Made by a program: the position numbers and the translations under genes. From DATBSL01 sp964561785 (GTDB taxonomy: Bacteria; Acidobacteriota; Vicinamibacteria; Fen-336): a DNA stretch of 64,000 nt. The stretch lies in contig CAZLRF010000018.1 in the NCBI GenBank assembly GCA_964561785.1, forward strand, positions 1-64,000, given 5' to 3'. This document shows, one piece after another, positions 8,973 to 17,620 of the stretch (position 1 is its first letter; each line of letters starts with the position of its first letter). Under the pieces are notes generated by a model that worked only from the letters and a program-made list of their open reading frames with translations, searched no databases and was not told where the DNA came from.

Positions 8973-9566
8973 ATGATCGACCGACGGTGGTTCGTCACGA
9001 CCCTGGGGGCGACGCTCGTCGGCCGGAGCCTCGTGGCTGGGGAGGCGGCGACGGCCGTCCGCGTGGTCCTCGAGACCGCGCTCGGCGAGATCGAGGTCGA
9101 GCTGGACGCGAAGCGGGCGCCTCGGACCGTCGCGAACTTCCTCCGCTACGTGGACGCCGGCCACTACGACGGGGGGCGCTTCCACCGGACCGTGCGGCCC
9201 GACACCGAGGTCCGCAAGGACGTCCCGATCGAGGTCGTCCAGGCCGGCGCGAACCCCGAGCGCGAGAAGGAGGGCTTCCCGCCGGTCGCGCTCGAGCGGA
9301 CGCGCGACACCGGCCTGCGCCACGCGGACGGCACGGTTTCGATGGCCCGCGACGGGACGGACACCGCGACCTCGGACTTCTTCGTCTGCGTCGGCGACCA
9401 GCCGTCGCTCGACTTCGGCGGCGGCCGCAACGGAGACGGCCAGGGCTTCGCCGCGTTCGGCCGCGTCGCGAGGGGTATGGACGTCGTCCGGAGGATCCAG
9501 GCCTCGCCGGCGATAGGCCAGGCCCTCGACCCGCCGGTCCTCATCCGGCGGGCGCGCCGGATCTAG
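8973..9566 (+). CDS. Cyclophilin-type peptidyl-prolyl cis-trans isomerase, exported
   Basis: A 197-aa PPIase that would speed proline isomerisation in exported proteins. The N-terminus (MIDRRWFVTTLGATLVG) has a twin-arginine-like motif and a weak hydrophobic stretch, so Tat export is likely. The cyclophilin fold follows from about residue 28: 'ALGEIEVELDAKRAPRTVAN', 'GRFHRTV', 'GTVSMARDG', 'SDFFVCVGDQPSLD', 'FAAFGRV'. It is a short prokaryotic-type cyclophilin. The stop overlaps that of the converging nucleotidyltransferase gene by 4 nt. The ATG has no Shine-Dalgarno sequence. Confidence 0.9.
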   Translation: MIDRRWFVTTLGATLVGRSLVAGEAATAVRVVLETALGEIEVELDAKRAPRTVANFLRYVDAGHYDGGRFHRTVRPDTEVRKDVPIEVVQAGANPEREKEGFPPVALERTRDTGLRHADGTVSMARDGTDTATSDFFVCVGDQPSLDFGGGRNGDGQGFAAFGRVARGMDVVRRIQASPAIGQALDPPVLIRRARRI

Positions 9567-10180
9567 CCGCGCTTCGAGCGGGGGCGCCGGCGCGGCGCCC
9601 GGGGCCGGCGCACCCGAACCCGCTCGGCCTCGTCCCGGGCCTGGGCGAGCACCCGCGGGTCGCGCATCCAGGCGTCGAAGCGGTCGCGCGCGCGGTAGGC
9701 CGTGGCGAGCTCTCGTGCCCGCGCCTCGGTCTCGGGGTGCAGCAGAACCAGGCGGACCACGTCGAGAAGGTCCTGCGGGCCTCCGGCACGGAACTTGAGC
9801 TGCAGCAGGCCGTCGAGGTCGACCACCTTCAGCGTTCCGCCGGCCAGGTCGAGCGCCAAGGCGGCGTCCCAGGCGATCGGCGCGAGGGGTGGCAGGACGT
9901 CGAACGGAATGCCCTCGATCTCGCCCTTGAGGCAGCTGAACCCGCCATCGAGGACGTCGCCTTTCAGAAGGCGTGTCTCGATGCCCGCCTTGCGAAGCGC
10001 GTCACGCGTTTCGTCCAGAGGTTTGCGGCTGACGAAGTCGAGATCGTCCGTGGCGCGCACGTATCCGTGCACGCCCACGGCCAGCCCGCCGATCAGGACG
10101 CACTCGTCCGGCCCGAGCAGCCGCGCGAGGCGCACGGCGGCCGACGCCAGGTCGCCTCGCCGGCGCCGGGCCGCGCTCAC
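9563..10180 (-). CDS. AbiEii/MNT-like nucleotidyltransferase
   Basis: A 205-aa predicted nucleotidyltransferase. The hallmark is 'VLIGGLAVGVHGYVRATDDL' then DF near residues 28-49: GG, then Arg/Thr, then the D-x-D metal-binding pair (DDLDF). Later blocks 'LLQLKFRAGGPQDLLDVVRL' and 'HPETEARARELA' match the helical part of AbiEii-like enzymes (K..A...D..D). It overlaps the upstream PadR gene by 4 nt (ATGA), so the two are translationally coupled. Such enzymes act as toxins that modify tRNA or proteins in type IV TA and abortive-infection systems. Here the partner is a PadR-like regulator instead of AbiEi or HEPN. The toxin role is an inference. Confidence 0.8.
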   Translation of the reverse strand: MSAARRRRGDLASAAVRLARLLGPDECVLIGGLAVGVHGYVRATDDLDFVSRKPLDETRDALRKAGIETRLLKGDVLDGGFSCLKGEIEGIPFDVLPPLAPIAWDAALALDLAGGTLKVVDLDGLLQLKFRAGGPQDLLDVVRLVLLHPETEARARELATAYRARDRFDAWMRDPRVLAQARDEAERVRVRRPRAPRRRPRSKRG

Positions 10181-10596
10181 GGGTGCCGCCTCGTCCGGCC
10201 GAGCCGCGATCGCGCCTCGATCGCAAAGGCGTGGAGCTGGCAGACCCGCTCGAGCCTCTCCCGCACGGCGTCCTGCTCGGCGGCGGAGAGGGGAGCGGCC
10301 GACCGACGCGCCAGCGCGATCTGCGCGAGCGCCTCGCCTTCCCGCTCGGCCTGCCGGACCCCGAGGACGGTCAGCTCGTAGTAGCGGCGGGCCCTCCCCC
10401 CCCGCGCGCGTCCCGGGATCACCGTCCAGGTGCGGACGAGACGCGCCTTCCCCAGCGCCTTCAGGGTGGGATAGACGGAGCCCGGGGCGACCAACGCCCT
10501 CCCCCCGGAGGCGGCGCTGACGCGCCGCATGAGGTCCCGCCCGTAGGTGGGGCCCCGGCGGAGAGCCTGGAGGATCGCGGCCCGTGCGGTGAGCAT
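10177..10596 (-). CDS. PadR-like winged-helix regulator coupled to the nucleotidyltransferase
   Basis: A 139-aa protein with a PadR-type winged helix: 'ILQALRRGPTYGRDLMRRV' (helices 1-2), 'GSVYPTLKALGKARLV' (recognition helix) and 'ARRYYELTVLG' (wing), then a helical C-terminus that would form the dimer. Its start is set by the ATG at 10596; TAAAAT lies 5 nt upstream and there is no Shine-Dalgarno sequence. The end overlaps the nucleotidyltransferase start by 4 nt. As a DNA-binding partner of a possible toxin it could autorepress the pair. The family is clear; the antitoxin role is inferred. Confidence 0.85.
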   Translation of the reverse strand: MLTARAAILQALRRGPTYGRDLMRRVSAASGGRALVAPGSVYPTLKALGKARLVRTWTVIPGRARGGRARRYYELTVLGVRQAEREGEALAQIALARRSAAPLSAAEQDAVRERLERVCQLHAFAIEARSRLGRTRRHP

Positions 10597-10640
10597 GACC
10601 TATTTTATTCGGAAAGCGACTGAAATCACACTTGCGGCAC
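10597..10640 (-). promoter_or_regulatory. AT-rich promoter of the PadR/nucleotidyltransferase pair
   Basis: On the minus strand TAAAAT (10607-10602) ends 5 nt before the ATG, in an AT-rich patch that contrasts with the surrounding GC-rich DNA. A matching -35 is weak (TGTGAT, 17 nt upstream). The spacing implies transcription starting at or near the start codon. Confidence 0.4.
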
Positions 10641-10643
10641 GGG

Positions 10644-11819
10644 CTACACGAGGGCCGCGAGGAAGCGGCTCGCCGGGACGACCCGCACGCCGTCCTCGAC
10701 GAAGTCGCGCCCCTCCTCGAGTGTCACCTGGTAGGCCCACGGAACCGAAAGCCGCTTCTTGAAGTCGGCCAGGGCCGGGTCGACACGCGTCTGGGTGAGC
10801 TTCACCTCCACGAGGAGCCACGGCCGCCGCCCCGCCATCACCAAGAAGTCGACCTCGCGCCCGCTCCGCTCCCGGACGTACCGCAGCTCGACCGGGTACC
10901 CCTCCGTGTCCTCGAGGAAATGGCACAGCTTCAGGAGGTGGCCGGCGAGGAGGTTCTCGAAGCGCGCGGCGCGCTCGGGCACGAGGCTCCAGTCCCAGAG
11001 GTAGGCCTTCGGCATCTTGGTCAGGAGCCGGGAGCGCGGACCCGCGAAGGGCCGGACCCGGAAGACGTGGTAGAGCGCCTCCAGGACGTCCATCCAGTGC
11101 GTGAGGGCGCGGTGGCTCACCTCGAGGTCCTCACGCAGCGCGTTCAGGGAGAGGAGCGACCCCACGCGGTCGGGCAGCAGCTCGGCGACGTGCTGAAAGG
11201 TCGACAAGTCGCGGATCGGCTCGAGGTCTCGCACGTCCTCCCGGAAGAACCGGTCGAGCCTCTCCTTCTGCCAGCGCCTCAGCGTCCGGGGCGACTGGGC
11301 GAGGAAGGGCTCCGGAAAGCCGCCGAACTGGAGGAGCGCCTGGACGAGCCCGGCGTCGCCCCGGGCCGGGATCTCGAGCTCGCGCCCGGGCTCGAGCGAG
11401 GGCGCGGTCGCGCCCGAGACCGCCTCGGCGTACGAGAAAGGGTGCAGGCGGTGGTGGTGGTAGCGGCCCTGGAGCGAGTCGCCGCCCCGCCGGTAGAGGT
11501 CGAGCCGGGCGCTGCCCGTCACGAGGAACTGCAGCCGCTCGCGGTGCTTGTCGAACTCGCCCTTGAGCCAGCGCTTCCAGCCCCGCCACTTGTGAAGCTC
11601 ATCGAGCGCCACGAGGGCGCGCCCGCCCGGCCAGCGGGCGGCGCGGATCTCGCGGCGGTCCTCGCGATTGTCCCAGCTCAGGTACACGCCGGAGTCGCGG
11701 CGGGCGAGGATCCGGCGGGCGAGGGTCGTCTTGCCGACCTGGCGTGGCCCGCCGAGGAGCACCATCTTGGCCCCGAGGTCGGCCTCCACGACCCGCTCGA
11801 GGTAGCGCTCCCGGTCCAT
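10644..11819 (-). CDS. AAA_14 / DUF4143 ATPase
   Basis: A 391-aa protein with an N-terminal AAA_14 ATPase and a C-terminal DUF4143 domain. The Walker A is GGPRQVGKTT (about residues 22-31), the Walker B is ALVALDELHK and sensor 1 is LVTGSARLD; the C-terminal domain ends in a restriction-endonuclease-like segment ('GREVDFLVMAG...LLVEVKLTQ'). The ATG at 11819 matches the usual family start; an upstream GTG (11876) would translate through a palindrome and is less likely. This widespread family has no settled function and often lies in accessory DNA. It is 47 nt upstream of the PadR gene on the same strand. Family certain, role unknown. Confidence 0.9.
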   Translation of the reverse strand: MDRERYLERVVEADLGAKMVLLGGPRQVGKTTLARRILARRDSGVYLSWDNREDRREIRAARWPGGRALVALDELHKWRGWKRWLKGEFDKHRERLQFLVTGSARLDLYRRGGDSLQGRYHHHRLHPFSYAEAVSGATAPSLEPGRELEIPARGDAGLVQALLQFGGFPEPFLAQSPRTLRRWQKERLDRFFREDVRDLEPIRDLSTFQHVAELLPDRVGSLLSLNALREDLEVSHRALTHWMDVLEALYHVFRVRPFAGPRSRLLTKMPKAYLWDWSLVPERAARFENLLAGHLLKLCHFLEDTEGYPVELRYVRERSGREVDFLVMAGRRPWLLVEVKLTQTRVDPALADFKKRLSVPWAYQVTLEEGRDFVEDGVRVVPASRFLAALV

Positions 11820-11826
11820 GGATGAA

Positions 11827-11876
11827 TTATGCCTCAAGGCAGAGATTGTCGTGACATTGTCTGCCTTGACGCACAA
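11827..11876. promoter_or_regulatory. 50-bp interrupted palindrome upstream of the DUF4143 ATPase
   Basis: Arms TCAAGGCAGA (11834-11843) and TCTGCCTTGA (11860-11869) are perfect complements. The core TGTCGTGACA (11847-11856) holds a TGTC/GACA pair, and partial symmetry extends to 11827 and 11876. All parts share one centre, between 11851 and 11852. It ends 7 nt before the ATPase ATG. It is probably an operator, perhaps for autoregulation, or a cruciform; no known regulator site was recognised. Confidence 0.6.
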
Positions 11877-11974
11877 AATGTCTTCTGGCGACCGCGGGCT
11901 CCCCGGCTTCGGGGTAGGCTTGCGGCCGGCGCCGGCCCGCCGCGCCGACGCCGCACCGGGAAGGGGAGATCTCC

Positions 11975-13390
11975 ATGACGCCGCCGCCAGCCACCCGCCG
12001 CCGTTTCCTGACGACGACCGCCGCCACCGCCGCCGCGGCGACGATCCTCCCCCGCCGCGTGCTCGGGGGGGCCGGCTTCGTCGCGCCGAGCGACACGGTG
12101 AACGTGGCGATCGTGGGCGTGGGCGGGCAGGGGCTGCAGAACGCCCGGGCCCTCTTCCACGAGAAGGACTGCCGGATCGTGGCGATCGCCGACCCCGCGG
12201 AGGACTGGGACCTTTCCTCCTTCTACTACGGGGGGCGCGCGGGGCGGGGGCCGGCCCGGCAGGAGATCGAGCGCGCCTACGCCGAGAGGATCCCGCGCTA
12301 CCGGTGCGCGGTGTACCAGGACTTCCGGGTCATGCTCGAGAAGGAGAAGGGGATCGACGCCGTCGTGGTCGCGACCCCCGACCACCTCCACGCCTACGCC
12401 TCGGTCCTCGCGATGAAGGCGGGCAAGCACGTCTACTGCGAGAAGCCCCTCACGCACAACGTGTGGGAGGCGCGGACGGTGGCCCGGGTCGCGGCGGAGA
12501 CGGGCGTCGCCACCCAGATGGGCAACCAGGGCCGCTCGGGCGAGGGCCACCGCCGGACCCTCGAGTGGCTCGCCGACGGCGCGATCGGCGCGGTGCGCGA
12601 GGTGCACGTGTGGAGCGGCACGATGGGCAGCCTGCACTGGACGGAGCGGCCGCAGGGCGCGCCCGCCGTGCCGGCGGGCCTCGACTGGGACCTCTGGCTC
12701 GGCCCGAGAGCGCCGCACCCCTACCACCCCGCCTACGCGCCGTGCACGTGGCGCAGCTTCTGGGCCTTCGGGGGCGGGACGCTGCCCGACATGGCGTGCC
12801 ACAACATCGACCCGGCCTTCAACGCGCTTTCCCTCGACACGCCGGAGACGATCGAAGCCACGGCCCCGGGCATCGACGACGAGATCTGCCCCGAGGGCGT
12901 GCTCGTGACCTGGCGGTTCGCCGCGCGGGGGACGCGCGGCCCGCTCGCCCTTCACTGGTACGACAGCGGCCTGCGCCCGCCGACGCCCCCCGACATCGAC
13001 CCGGACGACCCGCGCCAGCGCCTCGGCGAGGAGGACAACGGGGTTCTCTTCGTCGGCGAGCGCGGCTACGTCACCTGCGGAGGGTGGTCGGGGATGCCCC
13101 GGCTGCTCCCGCTCGAGCGCGGCCGCGATTACGTCCACCCGCCGAGGACCCTGCCCCGGGTGGAGGGTCACCACGCCGACTGGCTCCGCGCCTGCAAGGG
13201 CGGGCCGCCCGCGTGCAGCAACTTCGCCTACGGCGCCCGGCTCACCGAGCTCGTCCTCCTCGGCAACGTGGCGCTGCGGACCCGCCGGCGGATCCGGTGG
13301 GACCCGGAGAACATGCGGGCGACGAACGCCCCCGAGGCGGAGCAGTACCTTCGCGGCACCTACCGGCCCGGCTGGGAGGTCCCGGCTTAG
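11975..13390 (+). CDS. Tat-exported Gfo/Idh/MocA-family oxidoreductase
   Basis: A 471-aa NAD(P)-dependent sugar-type oxidoreductase. The N-terminus (TRRRFLTTTAATAAAATILP) is a Tat signal. The Rossmann fold starts at 'VNVAIVGVGGQGLQNA', and 'HVYCEKPLTHNVWEA' carries the family EKP motif with the catalytic Lys. The C-terminal half shows 'DMACHNIDPAFNAL', seen in the secreted subgroup common in Acidobacteriota, Planctomycetota and Bacteroidota. The substrate is unknown but is likely a sugar or glycoside; related proteins include glycoside-cleaving NAD enzymes. GGGGAGA precedes the ATG. The stop overlaps the converging Uma2 gene by 4 nt. It seems unrelated to the genes on either side. Confidence 0.9.
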   Translation: MTPPPATRRRFLTTTAATAAAATILPRRVLGGAGFVAPSDTVNVAIVGVGGQGLQNARALFHEKDCRIVAIADPAEDWDLSSFYYGGRAGRGPARQEIERAYAERIPRYRCAVYQDFRVMLEKEKGIDAVVVATPDHLHAYASVLAMKAGKHVYCEKPLTHNVWEARTVARVAAETGVATQMGNQGRSGEGHRRTLEWLADGAIGAVREVHVWSGTMGSLHWTERPQGAPAVPAGLDWDLWLGPRAPHPYHPAYAPCTWRSFWAFGGGTLPDMACHNIDPAFNALSLDTPETIEATAPGIDDEICPEGVLVTWRFAARGTRGPLALHWYDSGLRPPTPPDIDPDDPRQRLGEEDNGVLFVGERGYVTCGGWSGMPRLLPLERGRDYVHPPRTLPRVEGHHADWLRACKGGPPACSNFAYGARLTELVLLGNVALRTRRRIRWDPENMRATNAPEAEQYLRGTYRPGWEVPA

Positions 13391-13968
13391 GCGAGCAGCT
13401 CGGCAACGCCGAAGCGCAGCCCGGTCACCGTGGCGGACTCGAAGGCCTCTCCGACCTCCAGCGTCGAGAGCGATCGGTAGCGGGCCGCGGCCGGGTCGGG
13501 GTCGCGGTGCACCTCGAGCGTCGCGTCACCGAGGTTGACGATGACGTACTCGGGAATGCCCGCGCGCGCGTAGACCGGCCCCTTGATCTCGCGGTCCTTG
13601 CGCAGCGAGTCCCCGGCGACCTCGAAGACGAGGAGCGCCGTCGAGGGCTGCGACCGGCGAGAGCGCGGCGTCGTCCTCGCGAGAACGGCGACGTCGGGCT
13701 CCGGCTCGTCGCCCTCCGAGACGGCGAGCGGGAGCTGGCAGCGGATCACGTGGTCCGCCGGCAGGTGGACGAACAGGGGATCGTTGAGCCGCTCGACGAC
13801 GAGCGAGTGATCCGCGTTCGGTGGTGACATGCGGACGATCACCCCCTCCAGGAGCTCCACGCGCTCGTCCTCGTCGAAGACCCCCGCCTCCACCATACGG
13901 TGGTACTCCGGCAACCGCAGCCGCCTGATTTCGCGCCCGAGAATCTCGGCACTGAGGGGGGAAGCCAC
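13387..13968 (-). CDS. Uma2-family (DUF820) restriction-endonuclease-like protein
   Basis: A 193-aa protein from the GTG at 13968. It starts 'RRLRLPEYHRMVEAGVFDED' then 'RVELLEGVIVRMSPPNADHS', the typical Uma2 opening. The PD-(D/E)xK residues are present: 'PEPDVAVL' (Asp), 'LVFEVAGDS' (Glu) and 'EIKGPVYARAGIPEYVIVN' (Lys). Uma2 proteins are abundant in cyanobacteria and some acidobacteria, often in many copies, with no firm role; mobile-element or defence links are suspected. It lies 32 nt downstream of the copA end on the same strand. Family likely, function unknown. Confidence 0.85.
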   Translation of the reverse strand: MASPLSAEILGREIRRLRLPEYHRMVEAGVFDEDERVELLEGVIVRMSPPNADHSLVVERLNDPLFVHLPADHVIRCQLPLAVSEGDEPEPDVAVLARTTPRSRRSQPSTALLVFEVAGDSLRKDREIKGPVYARAGIPEYVIVNLGDATLEVHRDPDPAAARYRSLSTLEVGEAFESATVTGLRFGVAELLA

Positions 13969-14000
13969 CGGAAGATGATAGCACCCGCCCCCGGAGGCCC

Positions 14001-16191
14001 TCACAGCGCGGCGCGACGCAGGCGGAGCGCGTTCGTGATGACGGTGACCGAGCTGAGGCTCATCGCCGCCGCCGCGACCATCGGCGAGAGCAGCCACCCG
14101 AGCCACGGGTAGAGGACGCCCGCCGCGATCGGGATGCCGAGCGCGTTGTAGAAGAAGGCCCAGAAGAGGTTCTGGCGGATGTTGGCGAGGGTCGCCCGCG
14201 AGAGCCGGCGTGCCCGCACGATCCCGCCGAGGTCGCCCTTGACGAGGGTCACCCCCGCGGCCTGCATCGCGACGTCCGTCCCGGTGCCCATCGCGATCCC
14301 GACCTGGGCCGCGGCCAGCGCGGGGGCGTCGTTGACGCCGTCGCCGGCCATGGCGACGACCCGCCCTTCTCTCTGCAGCTTCCGCACGACCTCGGCCTTC
14401 GTCTCGGGGAGGACCTCGGCCTCGACGCGGTCGATGCCGAGNNNNNNNNNNNNNNNNNNNNNNNNNNNNNNNNNNNNNNNNNNNNNNNNNNNNNNNNNNN
14501 NNNNNNNNNNNNNNNNNNNNNNNNNNNNNNNNNNNNNNNNNGCCGCGCACGCCGCGGCCGGTCACGGACGAGAAGCCCTCGACCGGCGCGAGAGCGAGCC
14601 CTCGCGCCTCGGCCGCGCGGACGATCGCCCCCGCCAGCGGGTGCTCGCTCCCGCGCTCGAGGCTGGCCGCGAGGCGCAGCGCTTCCACGTCCTCGGCCCC
14701 GTCCGGGCCGGCCACCGCCGCGAGAGAGGGCCGGCCCTCGGTGAGCGTGCCCGTCTTGTCCACGACCAGCGTGTCGACCCGGGCGAGGGTCTCGAGGGCC
14801 TCGGCGTTCCTCACGAGGACGCCGGCCGAGGCCCCGCGGCCGACGCCGACCATGATCGCCATCGGCGTCGCGAGGCCGAGGGCGCAGGGGCAGGCGATGA
14901 TGAGGACCGAGACCGCGGCGACCAGCGCATGCGCGAAGCGCGGCTCGGGGCCGACGACGGCCCACGTCGCGAAGGCCACGGCGGCGACCGCCACCACCGC
15001 GGGCACGAACCACGCCGCCACTGCGTCCGCGAGGCGCTGGACCTTTGCGCGGCTGCGCTGCGCCTCCGCGACGAGCTGGACGATCCGGGCGAGCAGAGTG
15101 TCCTTCCCCACCTTCTCCGCGCGCATCACGAAGCCACCGGTCCCGTTGACCGTCGAGCCTGTGACCCGCGCGCCCGGCCCCTTCTCGACGGGCACCGGCT
15201 CGCCGGTGAGCATCGACTCGTCGACGCTCGAAGCGCCCTCGAGGACGACCCCGTCCACCGGCACCTTCTCGCCCGGGCGGACCCGCAGCCGGTCGCCTGG
15301 CCGCACGTCCTCGAGCGGCACGTCTCTCTCGCTGCCGTCCTCGGCCAGCCGCCGCGCGGTCTTCGGGGCGAGACCGAGCAGCGCCCTGATCGCCCCGCTC
15401 GTCCGCGCCCGCGCCCGCAGCTCGAGCACCTGCCCCATCAGCACGAGCGTCACGATGGCCGCCGCGGACTCGAAGTACCGGCCGACCTCCCCGTCGTGCT
15501 GCCGGAACGAGGCCGGGAAGATCCCGGGCCCGAGGACGGCGGCGAGGCTGTAGAGCCAGGAGATGCCGGTGCCGATGCCGATGAGGGTGAACATGTTCAG
15601 GTGCCCGGTGCGGAAGCTCGACCCCATCCGCCGGAAGAACGGCCACCCGCCCCACAGCACGACCGGCGTCGCGAGGAGCAGCTCGAGAATCCCCTGGACC
15701 CGGGACGAGACGAAGCGGTGGACGAGGTGCCCGGGCAGCATGGCACCCATCGCGAGAGCGAGGAGGGGAAGGCTGAGGGCGACGGAGAGCCGGAAGCGCC
15801 GCGTCATGTCCTCGAGCTCGGGGTTGCGCTCGTCGGCGAGGGACACGGTGCGCGGCTCGAGGGCCATGCCGCAGACCCGGCACGGGCCCGGCTTCGTCTC
15901 GAGGACCTCCGGGTCCATCGGGCAGACGTACTCGACGGCCTCTCCCGGGGCGGGCGCGGGAGCGGGCGTGCTCATCGCCGCGAGCGAGGGGCCCGCCTTC
16001 AGCCAGTGCTCGGGATCCGCCGCGAAGCGCTCCCGGCAGCGGGGGTTGCAGAACCAGTACGTCTTCCCCGCGTGCTCGTGCGAGCCGCCCCTCGCCGTGA
16101 CGGGCGGCACCTTCATCCCGCACACGGGGTCGGTGGCGAGCCTCACCGAGCCCGGCCGGCCCACCGTGATCCTCATGCCGCCGTCGCTCAT
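14001..16191 (-). CDS. copA: Copper-exporting P1B-type ATPase, split by an assembly gap
   Basis: A Cu+-translocating P-type ATPase. The ATG at 16191 has GGAGG 4 nt upstream. In order it shows a YHS metal domain ('DPVCGMKV'), a heavy-metal-binding domain ('YVCPMDP...CRVCGMALEP'), TM segments, the actuator loop 'SMLTGEPVPVEK', the metal-site CPC in 'IIACPCALGLATPMA', the phosphorylation site DKTGTLTEG and the SEHPLAGA of the N-domain. After the gap come GDGVNDAPALA and the last TM with 'MSLSSVTVITNALRLRR', a P1B-1 signature. The 100-N gap removes roughly 90-110 residues of the N/P domains and shifts the apparent frame, so it is a placeholder and not evidence for a broken gene. It lacks classic MXCXXC domains; YHS plus HMBD replace them. 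Confidence 0.92.
14442..14541. other. Assembly gap of 100 N inside copA
   Basis: Exactly 100 N. The sequences on either side do not overlap. Comparison with the CopA domain plan suggests about 300 bp of real sequence is missing. Confidence 0.95.
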
Positions 16192-16240
16192 CCGCCCTCC
16201 GGCCTCCTCGCCCAGTGTATCTTCACCGGCGGGGCCACCC
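16192..16240. promoter_or_regulatory. Divergent copA / amidohydrolase start region
   Basis: A 49-nt gap between divergent genes. TATCTT (16218-16223) is a candidate -10 for the amidohydrolase, 17 nt before its ATG. The copA Shine-Dalgarno GGAGG sits immediately upstream of its ATG on the other strand. No CueR-type operator was recognised. Confidence 0.35.
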
Positions 16241-17611
16241 ATGCCGACCCTTCTCGCGAAGAACGCCGACGTGCTCGTCACGATGGATGCGCACAGGCGC
16301 GAGCTGCGGGACGCAGGCCTGTACGCCGTGGACGGCGTCGTTCGACACGTGGGTCCCACCGCCGAGCTGCCCTCCGCGGCCGACGCCGTCCTCGACCTCT
16401 CGGGGCAGATCGTCCTGCCGGGCCTCGTCAACACCCACCACCACCTCAACCAGACGCTCACCCGCGCCTTCCCGGGCGGCCAGGACGCGGGCCTCTTCGA
16501 CTGGCTCGCCTCTCAGTACCACGCCTGGACGCGGGTCGACGCGGAGGCCTCGCGCACGAGCACGCTCGTGGGGCTCGCCGAGCTCCTCCTCTCCGGGTGC
16601 ACGACCGTCTTCGACCACACGTACCTCTTCAAGAGCGGCAACGCCGTCGACGTGCAGGTGGAGGCGGCGCGGGAGATCGGCGTGCGCTTCCACGCGAGCC
16701 GCGGCTCGATGTCGGTCGGGCGGTCCAAGGGCGGGCTTCCCCCCGACGAGGCGGTCGAGGACGAGGACGCGATCCTGCGCGACTCCCGGCGCGTGATCGA
16801 GCGCTTCCACGACCCGCGCCCGGGGGCGATGACGCGGGTCGTGCTCGCCCCGTGCGCGCCGTTCTCGGTGAGCGCCGACCTGCTGCGCGAGTCGGCCGCG
16901 CTCGCCCGCGACCGGGGGGTGCGCCTGCACACCCACCTCGCGGAGACGCGCGAGGAGGAGCGCTACACGCGGGAGCGCTTCGGGGTGCGGCCGGTCGAGT
17001 GGATGGACAGCTTGGGGTGGGTGGCGTCGGACGTGTGGTTCGCCCACGCCGTCCACGTGAGCGAGGCCGAGGTCTCCCGCTTCGCGCAGGCCCGGTGCGG
17101 CGTCGCCCACTGCCCGAGCTCGAACATGCGCCTCGCCTCCGGCATCGCGCCGGTGCGGCGGTACCGCCGCGCGGGCGTCGCGGTGGGGATCGGCGTCGAC
17201 GGCTCGGCGAGCAACGACGCGGGGCACATGCTGCTCGAGGCGCGCCAGGCCATGCTCCTCGCCCGGCTCGCGGCCGCCCTCGAGCCCGAGGCCGCGGGCG
17301 GCCTCCTTCCGGCCCGCGAGGCGCTCGAGATGGCCACCCTCGGCGGCGCCCGCGTGCTCGGCCGCGACGACGTCGGCTCCCTCGAGCCGGGCAAGCGCGC
17401 CGATTTCTTCTCCCTCGACCTCGGGGCCCTCGAGTACGCCGGGGCCCTCCACGATCCGGTCGCGGCGGTCCTTCTCTGCGCCCCGACCCGCGCCCGCTTC
17501 ACCGTGGTGGAGGGCCGCGTGGTCGTCGAGGACGGACGCGTCGCCACCGTCGAGATGGGCCCGGTCGTCGAGCGGCACAACCGCCTCGCCGCGGCGCTCG
17601 CGGCGCGTTGA
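16241..17611 (+). CDS. 8-oxoguanine deaminase-like amidohydrolase
   Basis: A 456-aa metal-dependent hydrolase of the TRZ/ATZ/guanine-deaminase group. Metal and catalytic blocks are intact: 'GLVNTHHHLNQTLTRAF' (HxH), 'RLHTHLAETREEE' (His and Glu), 'WFAHAVHVS' (His) and 'GVDGSASNDAG' (Asp). The stretch from 'HHHLNQTLTRAFPGGQDAGL' to 'FDWL' resembles bacterial 8-oxoguanine deaminase more than cytosine or guanine deaminase, so the likely reaction is purine or s-triazine-like deamination, perhaps nucleobase salvage or clean-up. It stands alone, divergent from copA. The exact substrate is a family-level inference. Confidence 0.85.
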   Translation: MPTLLAKNADVLVTMDAHRRELRDAGLYAVDGVVRHVGPTAELPSAADAVLDLSGQIVLPGLVNTHHHLNQTLTRAFPGGQDAGLFDWLASQYHAWTRVDAEASRTSTLVGLAELLLSGCTTVFDHTYLFKSGNAVDVQVEAAREIGVRFHASRGSMSVGRSKGGLPPDEAVEDEDAILRDSRRVIERFHDPRPGAMTRVVLAPCAPFSVSADLLRESAALARDRGVRLHTHLAETREEERYTRERFGVRPVEWMDSLGWVASDVWFAHAVHVSEAEVSRFAQARCGVAHCPSSNMRLASGIAPVRRYRRAGVAVGIGVDGSASNDAGHMLLEARQAMLLARLAAALEPEAAGGLLPAREALEMATLGGARVLGRDDVGSLEPGKRADFFSLDLGALEYAGALHDPVAAVLLCAPTRARFTVVEGRVVVEDGRVATVEMGPVVERHNRLAAALAAR

Positions 17612-17620
17612 GCCGAGCCC

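Noticed and set aside
7040..10381. A 1113-codon plus-strand frame over the Cus operon and cyclophilin gene
   Set aside because: Spans four supported genes in another frame; no recognisable domain.
14001..16191. copA as a frameshifted pseudogene
   Set aside because: The frame change coincides exactly with a 100-N placeholder; all motifs on both sides are intact.
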